Source: Lachnospiraceae bacterium | GTDB taxonomy: Bacteria > Bacillota > Clostridia > Lachnospirales > Lachnospiraceae | DNA length: 64,000 bases | Assembly: GCA_900768755.1 (NCBI GenBank) | Contig: CAAGDV010000036.1 | Location: forward strand, 69,009 to 133,008 | Reading direction: 5' to 3' | Part shown: positions 37,293 through 46,265 of the stretch, piece by piece | Numbering within the stretch: the first letter of the stretch is position 1 | Layout: every line of letters starts with the position of its first letter | Translations under genes and position numbers: made by a program | The notes under the pieces: generated by a model | The model's database searches: none | What the model saw: the letters and a program-made list of their open reading frames with translations, nothing else | What the model was told of the DNA's origin: nothing

Positions 37293-38369
37293 AATAACAT
37301 CGCCGTCTTTTACGACGTAGTCCTTGCCTTCAATTCCGACAAGTCCCTTCACTTTTGCGGCAGCGTATGTTTTGCAGTCCAAAAGGTCCTGATAGTTCAC
37401 AACTTCAGCCTTTATGAAGCCGCGTTCAAAATCACTGTGTATTTTGCCTGCGGCGCCGGGCGCCTTGGTTCCTTTTCTGATGGTCCAGGCTCTTGTCTCG
37501 GTCGGACCGGCAGTGAGAAAGCTGATGAGTCCCAGAAGCCTGTAGCTTGCCTTTATAAGCTTGTCAAGACCTGACTCGGAAAGTCCCAGATCATCAAGAA
37601 ATTCTTTCTTCTCATCATCATCCAGTTCGGAAATCTCTTCCTCAATTCTGGCACATACAACAAAAACTTCGTTGCCTTCTTTTGCGGCATAATCCCGAAC
37701 GCTCTGTACATACGGATTGCCGGCGCCGTCATCTGCCAAATCATCCTCACTCACATTTGCAGCATAGATTACAGGTTTGGATGTGAGAAGGTCATATGTT
37801 GCCAGAATAGCGGCAGAATCATCGTCGGAAGGCACATAAGTACGCGCCGCAAGCCCCTTCTCAAGATGGGCCTTAAGTGCCTCCAAAAGCTCAAGCTCTT
37901 TTGCAAGTGCTTTATCGTTGCGGGCACCTCTTGAAACCTTGGCGATTCTTCGCTCAATAATGTCAAGGTCGGAAAAAATCAGCTCATAGTTGATTGTCTC
38001 GATATCCCTGAGCGGATTGACCGAACCGTCCACATGCACAATGTTGGTGTTCTCAAAGCATCTGACAACGTGAACGATTGCATCGGTCTCCCTGATGTGC
38101 GAGAGAAACTGATTGCCGAGGCCCTCACCCTTTGAAGCCCCTTTCACAAGTCCGGCAATATCAACGAATTCGATAACTGCGGGCACAATTTTTGCAGAAT
38201 TGTACAGCTCTGCCAAAAGTGCAAGTCTCTCGTCCGGTACTGATACAACTCCCACATTGGGGTCAATTGTGCAGAACGGATAGTTGGCGGACTCCGCACC
38301 GGCCTTGGTCAGCGAATTGAAAAGTGTACTTTTGCCGACATTCGGTAAACCTACGATTCCTAATTTCAT
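37272..38369 (-). CDS. ychF: Redox-regulated ATPase YchF
   Basis: A 365-residue Obg-related P-loop protein (OLA1/YchF) that hydrolyses ATP rather than GTP and binds ribosomes. G1 is GLPNVGKST (about 6-14) and the altered G4 reads NVSE (about 200-203). A coiled-coil insert (about 130-195) and a C-terminal TGS domain (about 280-365) complete the fold. The frame is open further upstream, but ATG 38369 follows GGAG at a good distance and gives the universal MKLGIVGLPN start. It is read opposite to its neighbours, with 3' ends crossing thiN by 21 bases. Confidence 0.96.
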   Translation of the reverse strand: MKLGIVGLPNVGKSTLFNSLTKAGAESANYPFCTIDPNVGVVSVPDERLALLAELYNSAKIVPAVIEFVDIAGLVKGASKGEGLGNQFLSHIRETDAIVHVVRCFENTNIVHVDGSVNPLRDIETINYELIFSDLDIIERRIAKVSRGARNDKALAKELELLEALKAHLEKGLAARTYVPSDDDSAAILATYDLLTSKPVIYAANVSEDDLADDGAGNPYVQSVRDYAAKEGNEVFVVCARIEEEISELDDDEKKEFLDDLGLSESGLDKLIKASYRLLGLISFLTAGPTETRAWTIRKGTKAPGAAGKIHSDFERGFIKAEVVNYQDLLDCKTYAAAKVKGLVGIEGKDYVVKDGDVILFRFNV

Positions 38370-38431
38370 ATCTAAGTATCTCCTATAAAAAATAATATCT
38401 GATGTTGCTTTAACACATAATGCATCTATAC

Positions 38432-38460
38432 ATTGTAGCACACATAACGGCTATTCTCAA
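38432..38460 (-). promoter_or_regulatory. Promoter of ychF
   Basis: On the minus strand, -35 TTGAGA (38460-38455) and -10 TACAAT (38437-38432) with a 17-base spacer. Divergent from the MarR-gene promoter 15 bases away. Confidence 0.7.
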
Positions 38461-38475
38461 CTTAATTTTGAAGTG

Positions 38476-38504
38476 TTGACGGAACTCTGATACAATAGTA
38501 TAAT
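38476..38504 (+). promoter_or_regulatory. Promoter of the MarR-family gene
   Basis: -35 TTGACG (38476-38481) and -10 TATAAT (38499-38504) with a 17-base spacer. Confidence 0.8.
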
Positions 38505-38530
38505 ACACAACAGTGTTTTTGGAGGTACGT

Positions 38531-38989
38531 ATGGTATCCAGATTTGATAAGTTCAGTTATGATATTTCGGAAATATATTACTGTTGGCACAGGATAGCGG
38601 CACAGTGCATGGAGGAGTACGGGCTTAAAGGTTCATATTCCGTGTATTTTACGACGCTTAGCAATTATCCGGACGGAATTACTGCGGCGAGACTTTCACA
38701 GTTGTGCAGCAGAAACAAAGCGGATGTCTCACGCTCAATGGCGCAGCTTGAGAAGATGGGTCTGATTAAGCGGAGCGGAAATAAGAACGGCTACCGCGCC
38801 CTCATCGCGCTTACGGACAAGGGGCGTGATGTCGCAAAACAGATTGCCGAAAAAGCCGAGAGGGCCGTGGCAATCGGAGGAATGGGCATAAGCGACGAGG
38901 AGAGGGCTGTTTTTTACCGTGCTCTCGACACAATTGCCGAAAACCTCAGAAAATATGTGGATGGCAATAATGCTGATAATGAATATTGA
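38531..38989 (+). CDS. MarR-family transcriptional regulator
   Basis: A 152-residue winged-helix protein. The DNA-binding region is about residues 45-105 (ITAARLSQLCSRNKADVSRSMAQLEKMGLI, then a wing with RSGNKNGYRALIALTDKG). Long terminal helices would form the dimer interface. ATG 38531 is used because GGAGG (38521-38525) precedes it; a GTG at 38513 would lack a site. The target is unknown. It is divergent from ychF, and lgt follows with its own promoter. Confidence 0.88.
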   Translation: MVSRFDKFSYDISEIYYCWHRIAAQCMEEYGLKGSYSVYFTTLSNYPDGITAARLSQLCSRNKADVSRSMAQLEKMGLIKRSGNKNGYRALIALTDKGRDVAKQIAEKAERAVAIGGMGISDEERAVFYRALDTIAENLRKYVDGNNADNEY

Positions 38990-39014
38990 TTAGTTAAAAA
39001 AATAGTGCTAAAAT
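38986..39014 (+). promoter_or_regulatory. Promoter of lgt
   Basis: -35 TTGATT (38986-38991, overlapping the MarR stop codon) and -10 TAAAAT (39009-39014), 17-base spacer. Confidence 0.6.
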
Positions 39015-39057
39015 AGTCACATCGGTTATGCAATAAATAATATCTAGGAGTGATTTT

Positions 39058-40089
39058 ATGGGAACAATAAGATTTCCGAATCTAGGGTTTGAAGTTACGG
39101 TCGGAAGAGAATTTTCCGTGTTCGGCTTCAGCATTGCCTATTACGGCATCACAATGGCGCTTTCAATGATTTGCGGTGCGATTGTGGCGTATGCGGAGGC
39201 GAGAAGAACAGGGCAGAAGGTTGATAATTACATAGATTATACCATTTTTGGCATACTCGGAGGAATTGTCGGTGCCAGACTTTATTACGTTGCCTTCAGC
39301 TGGGACCAGTTTAAAGACAATCTGTGGGAGATTTTCAATCTCCGCGGCGGCGGACTTGCAATATACGGTGCGGTAATAGGTGCTGCGATAGTTGCAATTA
39401 TTTTCTGCAGAATTAAGAAGATGCGGTTCTTTCAGTTTGCCGATACGGCAGTTCTGGGACTCATCACAGGTCAGATTATAGGCCGATGGGGCAATTTCTT
39501 TAACAGGGAGGCTTTTGGTTCATACACTGACGGACTTTTTGCGATGCAGATTCCGATTGGGGATGTGTCACTTTATCCGATACCGGATTCAATCAAGGTG
39601 GTTGTTGACGGCGCCCAGTATGTTCAGGTTCAGCCCACGTTCCTGTATGAGAGCGTTCTCAACCTGCTTGTGCTTATCCTGCTCATTATATTCAGGGATA
39701 AAAAGAAATTTTACGGCGAGACTTTCTGCAGATATCTCATGGGATACGGGGTCGTCAGATTTATTATCGAGGGCTTCAGAACCGACCAGCTTCAGTTGTT
39801 CGGCGTAGCGGTATCACAGATTCTTTCGGCAGTACTTTTTGTCGCAGCACTTGCATTTGTGATTGTAATGAGAGTGCGCCTTCGCAACAAGCCCGCGGCG
39901 ATAGACCCTATTCCGCCGAAAGGGAGCCGTAAGAATTTAACAGGTGAGACGGCACCTGCTGAAGAAGAGGCAGTTGATGTCGAACCGGAGGAAGATGATT
40001 CAGAAGAGCTTCAAAAGGATGGCTCGGAGGATATCGTAGAGGATGTTACGAACGACAACATCCCGCAGGATGATAAGACAGAAGAATAG
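39058..40089 (+). CDS. lgt: Prolipoprotein diacylglyceryl transferase
   Basis: A 343-residue membrane enzyme that moves diacylglycerol from phosphatidylglycerol to the lipobox Cys of pre-lipoproteins. About seven TM helices are seen, with the signature GRWGNFFNREAFG (about 147-159) and the RGGGLAIYG loop (about 98-106). The last 65 residues are a hydrophilic, Glu/Asp-rich cytosolic tail not needed by the family, which usually ends near 270-290 residues. A substrate, the DUF885 lipoprotein, is encoded at 60109. Followed by a terminator. Confidence 0.95.
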   Translation: MGTIRFPNLGFEVTVGREFSVFGFSIAYYGITMALSMICGAIVAYAEARRTGQKVDNYIDYTIFGILGGIVGARLYYVAFSWDQFKDNLWEIFNLRGGGLAIYGAVIGAAIVAIIFCRIKKMRFFQFADTAVLGLITGQIIGRWGNFFNREAFGSYTDGLFAMQIPIGDVSLYPIPDSIKVVVDGAQYVQVQPTFLYESVLNLLVLILLIIFRDKKKFYGETFCRYLMGYGVVRFIIEGFRTDQLQLFGVAVSQILSAVLFVAALAFVIVMRVRLRNKPAAIDPIPPKGSRKNLTGETAPAEEEAVDVEPEEDDSEELQKDGSEDIVEDVTNDNIPQDDKTEE

Positions 40090-40144
40090 AATTATACCGG
40101 AGACAGTTAGAAATTAAATAAAGATAATAATAAACGCAGAAGAG

Positions 40145-40173
40145 AAGCTTATCACATTGTGGTAGGCTTTTTT
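40145..40173 (+). terminator. Terminator after lgt
   Basis: Stem AAGCTTATCAC (40145-40155) with GTGGTAGGCTT (40159-40169), including two G-T pairs, 3-base loop, then TTTTT. Confidence 0.8.
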
Positions 40174-40262
40174 CTGTTGTATTTCAAATTGACACCTACG
40201 CATAATATACGGCAACGGATTACAGCGGAACCTATACAGATAGTTATAATGCTACAGATTTT

Positions 40263-40300
40263 AAGGCGGCAGAGCTTCATTCTGCCGCCTTTGCTTTTGT
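40263..40300 (+). terminator. Second terminator-like hairpin before mraZ
   Basis: A perfect 11-bp stem, AAGGCGGCAGA (40263-40273) and TCTGCCGCCTT (40281-40291), followed by TGCTTTTGTTG. The 90 bases between this and the previous terminator hold no recognisable gene. Confidence 0.75.
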
Positions 40301-40353
40301 TGTGCAATGTTTGCTCCAACTTTACGCGGATATTACATATATCAAAAAAACAC

Positions 40354-40382
40354 TTGAATTTTCCTGTGATATGTAATAAAAT
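40354..40382 (+). promoter_or_regulatory. Promoter of the mraZ-led division cluster
   Basis: -35 TTGAAT (40354-40359) and -10 TAAAAT (40377-40382) with a 17-base spacer. It lies immediately upstream of the GTGG repeats. Confidence 0.75.
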
Positions 40383-40392
40383 GTGTTTGTGA

Positions 40393-40437
40393 GTGGTAGA
40401 AAGTGGAGACTTAGTACATCATAGTGGTTCAAAGTGG
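40393..40437 (+). promoter_or_regulatory. Probable MraZ operator: GTGG direct repeats
   Basis: GTGG occurs at 40393, 40403, 40424 and 40434, that is two pairs with exact 10-bp spacing and pair starts 31 bp (three helical turns) apart. Three copies are preceded by AAA or ATA (A-rich, as AAAGTGG). MraZ is known to bind short G-rich direct repeats at about 10-bp spacing upstream of its own gene and repress the dcw cluster. The repeats start about 10 bases after the -10, inside the leader. Confidence 0.8.
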
Positions 40438-40476
40438 TGGATTTTGAGCCATTATTCAGAGAAAGGGGTGATTTGC

Positions 40477-40914
40477 ATGTTCATGGGTCAATACAATCAT
40501 TCAATTGACGCCAAAGGACGTGTTATCATTCCGGCAAAGTTCCGTGACAAGCTTGGTGATGTTTTTGTTGTGACCAAGGGAATCGACGGAAACCTTGATG
40601 GCTATGCCGACGCTGAATGGAAGGAATTTGAGGAGAAGCTTAAGGCTCTTCCGAACGCCAATGCCGATGCTCGTAATTTCAAGAGATTTTTTCTTGCAGG
40701 TGCAGCAGAGTGCGAGCTTGATAAGCAGGGCAGAATACTTATACCACCGGTACTACGGGAATATGCAGGGCTTGACAAGGACGTGGTTGTTGTGGGTTCT
40801 GCCGGCAAGATAGAGATTTGGAGCAAGGAAAGATGGGATGCTTCAAGTGCAAAATACGATGGCAACATCGAGCAGATTGCTGCCAATATGGACAAACTCG
40901 GATTTCTGATATAG
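40477..40914 (+). CDS. mraZ: Transcriptional regulator MraZ
   Basis: A 145-residue protein with two AbrB/SpoVT-like DNA-binding halves: the first around YNHSIDAKGRVIIPAKF (about 5-21) and the second around CELDKQGRILIPPVLREYAG. MraZ forms ring oligomers and represses the division cluster by binding direct repeats in front of itself. ATG 40477 follows AAGGGGTG; an in-frame start at 40393 would run through the repeat operator. First gene of the dcw cluster, 12 bases before rsmH. Confidence 0.95.
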   Translation: MFMGQYNHSIDAKGRVIIPAKFRDKLGDVFVVTKGIDGNLDGYADAEWKEFEEKLKALPNANADARNFKRFFLAGAAECELDKQGRILIPPVLREYAGLDKDVVVVGSAGKIEIWSKERWDASSAKYDGNIEQIAANMDKLGFLI

Positions 40915-40926
40915 GAGGGTTTATTG

Positions 40927-41874
40927 ATGGAATTTTTGCATAAACCGGTACTCCTTGACGAGTGCCTTGCGGGGCTCAATATCAGACCTGACGGAATTTA
41001 TGTGGACGGAACTCTTGGTGGTGCGGGACATTCGTTCCACATATGTGAGCGACTTACGGCAGGCGGAAGACTTATCGGAATTGACCAGGATGAAGATGCG
41101 GTAAAGACAGCGGGTAAGAGGCTTTCCATTTTCGGAAACCGTGTAACCGTCGTGCGGGACAATTACTGCAATATAAAAAATATACTGAAGGATTTGGGGA
41201 TTTCGGGGGTTGACGGGATACTCCTTGATATCGGGGTATCGTCATTTCAGCTGGACAATGCAGAGCGCGGCTTTACATACCGCGATGACAATGCACCTTT
41301 GGACATGAGAATGGATGTGCGCAATCAGCTTACGGCGGAGGATATCGTGAACGATTATTCCGAGGCCGAACTGTTCAGGATAATCCGTGATTACGGAGAA
41401 GAGCAGTTTGCAAAAAACATTGCAAAGCACATTGTTTTGGCAAGACAGAATGAGCGTATAAAAACTACGGGACAGCTCAACGAGATTATCAAAGCAGCCA
41501 TTCCGATGAAGATGCGCATAAACGGGGGACATCCGTCCAAGCGCACGTTTCAGGCGATAAGAATTGAGCTTAACAGGGAACTGGAGGTTTTGGAGAACTC
41601 CATTGATGATATGATTGAGCTTCTGAATGACAAAGGGCGTCTGTGCGTCATTACTTTTCATTCTCTTGAGGATCGTATAGTTAAAAATAAGTTCAGGGAC
41701 AATGTCAACACCTGCACCTGTCCGCCGAATTTCCCGGTGTGCGTGTGCAACAACAGACCGAAAGGCAGAATTATCACAAGGAAACCTATCATTCCGTCGG
41801 AGGAAGAGCTTTTGGAGAACTCAAGGGCAAAAAGCTCAAAATTACGGATTTTTGAAAGATGCAAGGAGGCATAA
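40927..41874 (+). CDS. rsmH: 16S rRNA m4C1402 methyltransferase
   Basis: A 315-residue MraW/RsmH methylating N4 of C1402 in 16S rRNA. Motifs: HKPVLLDE, the SAM loop DGTLGGAGHS (about 27-36), DIGVSSFQLD and PSKRTFQAIRIELN. ATG 40927 with AGGAGG at 40914-40919; a TTG just before is less likely. Its end overlaps nothing; ftsL-like follows after 5 bases. Confidence 0.96.
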   Translation: MEFLHKPVLLDECLAGLNIRPDGIYVDGTLGGAGHSFHICERLTAGGRLIGIDQDEDAVKTAGKRLSIFGNRVTVVRDNYCNIKNILKDLGISGVDGILLDIGVSSFQLDNAERGFTYRDDNAPLDMRMDVRNQLTAEDIVNDYSEAELFRIIRDYGEEQFAKNIAKHIVLARQNERIKTTGQLNEIIKAAIPMKMRINGGHPSKRTFQAIRIELNRELEVLENSIDDMIELLNDKGRLCVITFHSLEDRIVKNKFRDNVNTCTCPPNFPVCVCNNRPKGRIITRKPIIPSEEELLENSRAKSSKLRIFERCKEA

Positions 41875-41879
41875 ATAAT

Positions 41880-42350
41880 ATGGAGAGGTATATTTATTCC
41901 AGCGCGGCACCAAAGTATGTGCCCGAGACACCGGTAAGACAACCAAAGCGCAGGGAAGAACTTACCAGAGAAGAAGTAAAGAAACAGCAGAAGAAAGCGC
42001 AGATTGAGTACAACAGAAGCCGCGCCACAAGCTTTGGTGCACTTTTTACACTTTTTGTAGTGGCAGCTATGGCGGTTGTTCTTTTTACGTGCTCAAATTA
42101 CATATCTAAGATTAATGAGACGGCGGCCAACCGCAAAACTATTGAGAAGTTAAGAGACGAGGTCAGTGAACTTAAGCAGAACAACGATTTGCTGGAACTT
42201 TCAATTGACACTTCAATAGACTATGATTATATTTATAATATAGCTACAAAAGAGCTTGGAATGACATACCCCAAAGATGGTCAGATTGTCAGATATCCGA
42301 GCAAGGAAAGTCAGTATGTAATCCAGTTTTCGGACATACCGGAATACTGA
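41880..42350 (+). CDS. ftsL: FtsL-like septum protein
   Basis: A 156-residue bitopic protein: basic Lys/Arg-rich cytosolic part (1-50), one TM helix (about 52-72) and an extracytoplasmic coiled coil (INETAANRKTIEKLRDEVSELKQNNDLLELSID region). Sequence conservation is low in this family, so the call rests on topology and on position between rsmH and the PBP gene. FtsL scaffolds the FtsQ(DivIB)-FtsL-FtsB complex that activates FtsWI. Start at ATG 41880 after AAGGAGG. Confidence 0.82.
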   Translation: MERYIYSSAAPKYVPETPVRQPKRREELTREEVKKQQKKAQIEYNRSRATSFGALFTLFVVAAMAVVLFTCSNYISKINETAANRKTIEKLRDEVSELKQNNDLLELSIDTSIDYDYIYNIATKELGMTYPKDGQIVRYPSKESQYVIQFSDIPEY

Positions 42351-42390
42351 TGCATAATCGGAATGATACAGATAATATATAGGAGAAGCC

Positions 42391-44475
42391 ATGGCAGTTA
42401 AGAGACATAAAAAAAGCAGATTTACGGTAGGTATGCAGAGAAAGCTTTTTGGTGTCTTTATGATAGTAGTGGTTTCTCTTATTTTTTTGTCCGGCTCAAT
42501 AATCAAAATCAATGTCACAAAAGGCAAGGATTACTCGAAGGCCGTGTACAATAATTATTCCTATGACAGCCGGGTGATTCCGGCAAAGCGTGGGGATATT
42601 ACGGACCGCAACGGGACTATTCTCGCATACAGCATAAAGGTCTACAATCTCATACTTGACACCAAGGTCCTTTTGTCGGATGATAAGTACCTTGAGCCGA
42701 CAGTGGAGGCGCTTCTTGGCAATTTTGAGATTGATGCGGACTGGCTTGAGAGCTACATTGAAGAGAACCGCGCAAAAAAGGAGAACGGCGATACCCCAAG
42801 CTCATATAAGCGCGTGATTACGGGGCTGACTTACGATGGCGTCAGCACATTTACAGAACTTATGGAGAAGAAGGGCTCGTTGATAAAGGGCGTCTGGTTT
42901 GAGGATGAATACAAAAGAAACTACCCTTACAAAACCTTGGCGTGCGATGCGTTAGGTTTTGCCAGTGAGGCGAACGGCGGCGAGCTCGGAATTGAGAAGA
43001 CATACAATTCGTACCTGTCGGGGTCAAATGGCAGGATATTCGGATACATCAACAATGATTCTTATGAGTCCACAATCAAAGATGCGACGGACGGCAACAC
43101 CGTCGTGACCACCCTTGATTATACGATTCAGAATATAGTCGAGACGGCAATCAGGGAATTCAACGAGGAATACGGCTCCAAAGCCACCGCGGCAATCGTG
43201 ATGGACCCAAACACGGGCGAGATTCTCGCAATGGCAGACTATCCGACCTTCGACTTGAACAATCCCCGCGATTTCTCTGTTCTTTTTCCGGTAAGAGTTG
43301 AGCACAAAAGGGAGGAGACCACTGAGGGAGAAGAGGGCGAAGAGGGTGAGACGGACGGCTCCGATACCGGAGAGGTTTTGGTTGAGTGGCTGTATGAGGA
43401 GGATTTTACCGACGAGGAGAAGTTGGAGCTTCTTTTCAAAAGATGGAGCAATTATTGTGTGAGCACACTGTATGAGCCCGGCTCGGTATTTAAGACTTTT
43501 ATCATTTCTGAGGCATTGGAGGAGAATGCAGTATCAGTAAATGACACCTTCGTGTGCGATGGTGAGCAGATATATGACGGCACGGTGATACATTGTAATC
43601 ATATACACGGAGATATGACGTTGTCCGGAACTCTTGCCAATTCATGCAACGACTCACTGATGCAGATTTCATTTATTCTGGGGAAAAATACTTTTGCAAA
43701 ATATCTTTCCCTGTATCAGTTCGGAACAAAGACAGGAATCGACCTGCCCGGTGAGGAAGCGGGCCTTGTCATCAACTATGAGACAGCCATGGACGTTGAC
43801 CTTGCCACCAATGCTTTCGGACAGAATATCAGTGTTACGATGACGCAGGTTATGGCCGGTTTCTGCTCGCTGATTAACGGCGGAACTTACTATGAGCCGC
43901 ATATGGTGCGCGAGATCAGGAGTGAGTCCGGAGATGTGATTAAGAAAATCGAGCCCGTTGCCGTGACGCAGACCATATCGGAGGATACTTCAAAAAATAT
44001 CCGCGCCATGCTGAGGTCGGTTGTTGAATACGGAACCGCAAGTTATGTGTATATTCCCGGATATTCAATAGGCGGTAAGACCGGTACTTCGGAGAAAGCA
44101 GAGAGAGATAAATCTGAGTACATTGTATCTTTTATGGGCTTCTTCCCGGTGGAGAACCCTCAGGTTGTCTCTTATGTTATTATTGACGCGCCGCAATGCG
44201 AGCGCAATGACGATTCGTGGGCTGCTCAGATAATAAGCGCAAAGATTTTTAAAGAGATTATCCCGTATCTCGGAATTGAGAGAAACAATCCGGATTACGA
44301 GGTGGATGTATTCATTGACCCGGACAATCCTTACAAGCCGGTGACAAAGAGACCGTACACACCGCCGCAACCGGCAGAGGAGCCGACACTTCCTGAGGAG
44401 GAAGCTACGGAGGATGCTGCGGATGATACGGATTCCTCCGGTACCGCAACAGATTCGGATAATCAGCAAGAATAA
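42391..44475 (+). CDS. Class B penicillin-binding protein, FtsI/PBP2-like
   Basis: A 694-residue septal transpeptidase. An N-terminal TM helix (about 17-37) and a PBP dimer domain precede the catalytic domain with SVFK (Ser365), SCN (about 419-421) and KTGT (about 563-566). A Glu-rich insert (about 307-330, REETTEGEEGEEGE) lies just before the active-site Ser, absent from the paralogue next door. The C-terminal 50 residues are Pro/Glu/Asp-rich and disordered. No PASTA domain. It crosslinks peptidoglycan at the division site with FtsW. Confidence 0.92.
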   Translation: MAVKRHKKSRFTVGMQRKLFGVFMIVVVSLIFLSGSIIKINVTKGKDYSKAVYNNYSYDSRVIPAKRGDITDRNGTILAYSIKVYNLILDTKVLLSDDKYLEPTVEALLGNFEIDADWLESYIEENRAKKENGDTPSSYKRVITGLTYDGVSTFTELMEKKGSLIKGVWFEDEYKRNYPYKTLACDALGFASEANGGELGIEKTYNSYLSGSNGRIFGYINNDSYESTIKDATDGNTVVTTLDYTIQNIVETAIREFNEEYGSKATAAIVMDPNTGEILAMADYPTFDLNNPRDFSVLFPVRVEHKREETTEGEEGEEGETDGSDTGEVLVEWLYEEDFTDEEKLELLFKRWSNYCVSTLYEPGSVFKTFIISEALEENAVSVNDTFVCDGEQIYDGTVIHCNHIHGDMTLSGTLANSCNDSLMQISFILGKNTFAKYLSLYQFGTKTGIDLPGEEAGLVINYETAMDVDLATNAFGQNISVTMTQVMAGFCSLINGGTYYEPHMVREIRSESGDVIKKIEPVAVTQTISEDTSKNIRAMLRSVVEYGTASYVYIPGYSIGGKTGTSEKAERDKSEYIVSFMGFFPVENPQVVSYVIIDAPQCERNDDSWAAQIISAKIFKEIIPYLGIERNNPDYEVDVFIDPDNPYKPVTKRPYTPPQPAEEPTLPEEEATEDAADDTDSSGTATDSDNQQE

Positions 44476-44524
44476 CTGAAACATACCCTCAATACATTGT
44501 ATAGAGTGAATTTTTGAGGCGGTT

Positions 44525-46243
44525 ATGAAGCTATTTTTCATTCACCGTAAGAAGATAAGGATATGCGCCCTGACAATGCTTGGGGGATTGTTGTTACTGT
44601 GCGGCAGAGTGTTGTATATAATGCTGTTTCAATCGGACCGGCTGTCATATGACGCCACAGTCCTTCATGAAAGAGAACGCTCAATCAAGGCGCAGAGAGG
44701 AAGAATAATAAGCAGGGACGGAACGGTCCTGGCGGACAATAAGACGGTATGTACCGTTTCCGTAATCCATTCGCAGATAGATGACCCGGACACGGTCATA
44801 AAAGTACTTTCCGACAAACTCGACATGTCGGAGACAAAGGTTGCATCGTATGTCAACAAGGTTTCCTCAAGGGAAAAAATCAAATCCAATGTCGATAAGG
44901 AGACCGGCGACGAGATTCGCGCGCTTAACTTAAGCGGAGTCAAGGTGGACGAGGACAGCAAAAGAGTGTACCCTTACGCCGAGCTTCTGTCCAAGGTGAT
45001 GGGCTTCTGCGGCGCGGACAATCAGGGAATCCTGGGAATTGAGGCAAAATACGATGACGTCCTCGCGGGCGTCAACGGTATGATACTCACAATGACCGAC
45101 GCCTATGGTGTCGAAATATCCGACGAGGAGGAGAAAAGAGTCGAGCCGGTAAACGGCGATGATTTGTATATAAGCATAGACTATAATATTCAGTGTTATT
45201 GCATGCAGGCTGCCAGAAAAGCCTATGAGGCCAAAGGCGCAAAATCCGTGAGCATCATCGTGATGAACCCTCAAAACGGCGAAATTCTTGCCATGGTCAA
45301 TTATCCGGAGTATAATCTTAATGAGCCGTATGTGCTCAATTACACTCCGGCTGAGACAGTCACCGATGAGAACCGGATGAATCTGTTGAACGCCATGTGG
45401 CGTAACGGGATTATCAATGACACGTACGAACCCGGTTCAACATTCAAGATAATCACGGCGACGGCGGCGTTGTCCGAGCACGTAGTGTCCTTAAACGATA
45501 ATTTTTACTGTAGGGGAAATCTTACCGTTGCCGACAGGACAATCAGATGCCACAAGACCACAGGGCACGGAAGCGAGACCTTTGCCGAGACATTGATGAA
45601 TTCCTGTAACCCTGCCTTTATTACATGGGGAATGAGGGTCGGAAGCGAGAGATTTCTGTACTACATGGACCGGCTGGGGCTGCTTTCAAAGACCGGCGTG
45701 GACGTACCCGGTGAGGCGTCAACGATAATTCATAAGGCGGAGGATATCCATGAACTCGAACTTGCCACAATGTCATTCGGACAGTCTTTTCAGATAACGC
45801 CGCTTCAACTGATGCGCGCGGCATCGTGCGTTGTCAACGGCGGAACACTGATAACTCCGCATTTTGCCGTAAAAAGCATTGATTCGGAGGGCTGCATTAC
45901 GCAGTATGAATATTCTGAGACACCTGATGTAATTGATAAGGATGTCTGTGAGACTATGAAGACTCTCCTTGAATCGGTTGTCAGCGAAGGCGGAGGAATG
46001 CAGTGTAAGATAGAGGGATATTCTATCGGCGGCAAGACGGCGACCTCGCAGAAACTGCCGAGAAGCGCCGGGAAATATGTCTCATCATTCATCGGATTTG
46101 CACCGGCTGATGACCCGCAAATCATGGCGATGTGCCTGATTGATGAGCCGCAGGGAACATATTACGGAGGGCTCATCTGCGCACCCGTAATCAGGGAGAT
46201 TTTTGAAAATATTTTTCCGTACCTTGGTATTCCTAAGGAATAA
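44525..46243 (+). CDS. Second class B penicillin-binding protein, SpoVD-like
   Basis: A 572-residue transpeptidase homologous to the previous gene. TM helix at about 14-36, dimer domain (RERSIKAQRGRIISRDGTVLA region), then STFK (Ser305), SCN (about 362-364) and a third motif that reads KTAT (504-507) instead of the usual KTGT. In clostridia the second class B PBP of the dcw cluster is often SpoVD, used for spore cortex, but this copy lacks the PASTA domain of SpoVD. Which of the two paralogues serves vegetative division cannot be decided from sequence. Confidence 0.9.
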   Translation: MKLFFIHRKKIRICALTMLGGLLLLCGRVLYIMLFQSDRLSYDATVLHERERSIKAQRGRIISRDGTVLADNKTVCTVSVIHSQIDDPDTVIKVLSDKLDMSETKVASYVNKVSSREKIKSNVDKETGDEIRALNLSGVKVDEDSKRVYPYAELLSKVMGFCGADNQGILGIEAKYDDVLAGVNGMILTMTDAYGVEISDEEEKRVEPVNGDDLYISIDYNIQCYCMQAARKAYEAKGAKSVSIIVMNPQNGEILAMVNYPEYNLNEPYVLNYTPAETVTDENRMNLLNAMWRNGIINDTYEPGSTFKIITATAALSEHVVSLNDNFYCRGNLTVADRTIRCHKTTGHGSETFAETLMNSCNPAFITWGMRVGSERFLYYMDRLGLLSKTGVDVPGEASTIIHKAEDIHELELATMSFGQSFQITPLQLMRAASCVVNGGTLITPHFAVKSIDSEGCITQYEYSETPDVIDKDVCETMKTLLESVVSEGGGMQCKIEGYSIGGKTATSQKLPRSAGKYVSSFIGFAPADDPQIMAMCLIDEPQGTYYGGLICAPVIREIFENIFPYLGIPKE

Positions 46244-46265
46244 CGGAGACGAAAGGAAACAGCTT

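Noticed and set aside
40159..40392. A 77-codon frame between lgt and mraZ
   Set aside because: It crosses a terminator hairpin and the mraZ promoter and has no ribosome site.
44487..44519. CCTCAA/TTGAGG pairing that could mask the ribosome site of the second PBP gene
   Set aside because: Only six base pairs around a 21-base AT-rich loop; too weak to claim translational control.
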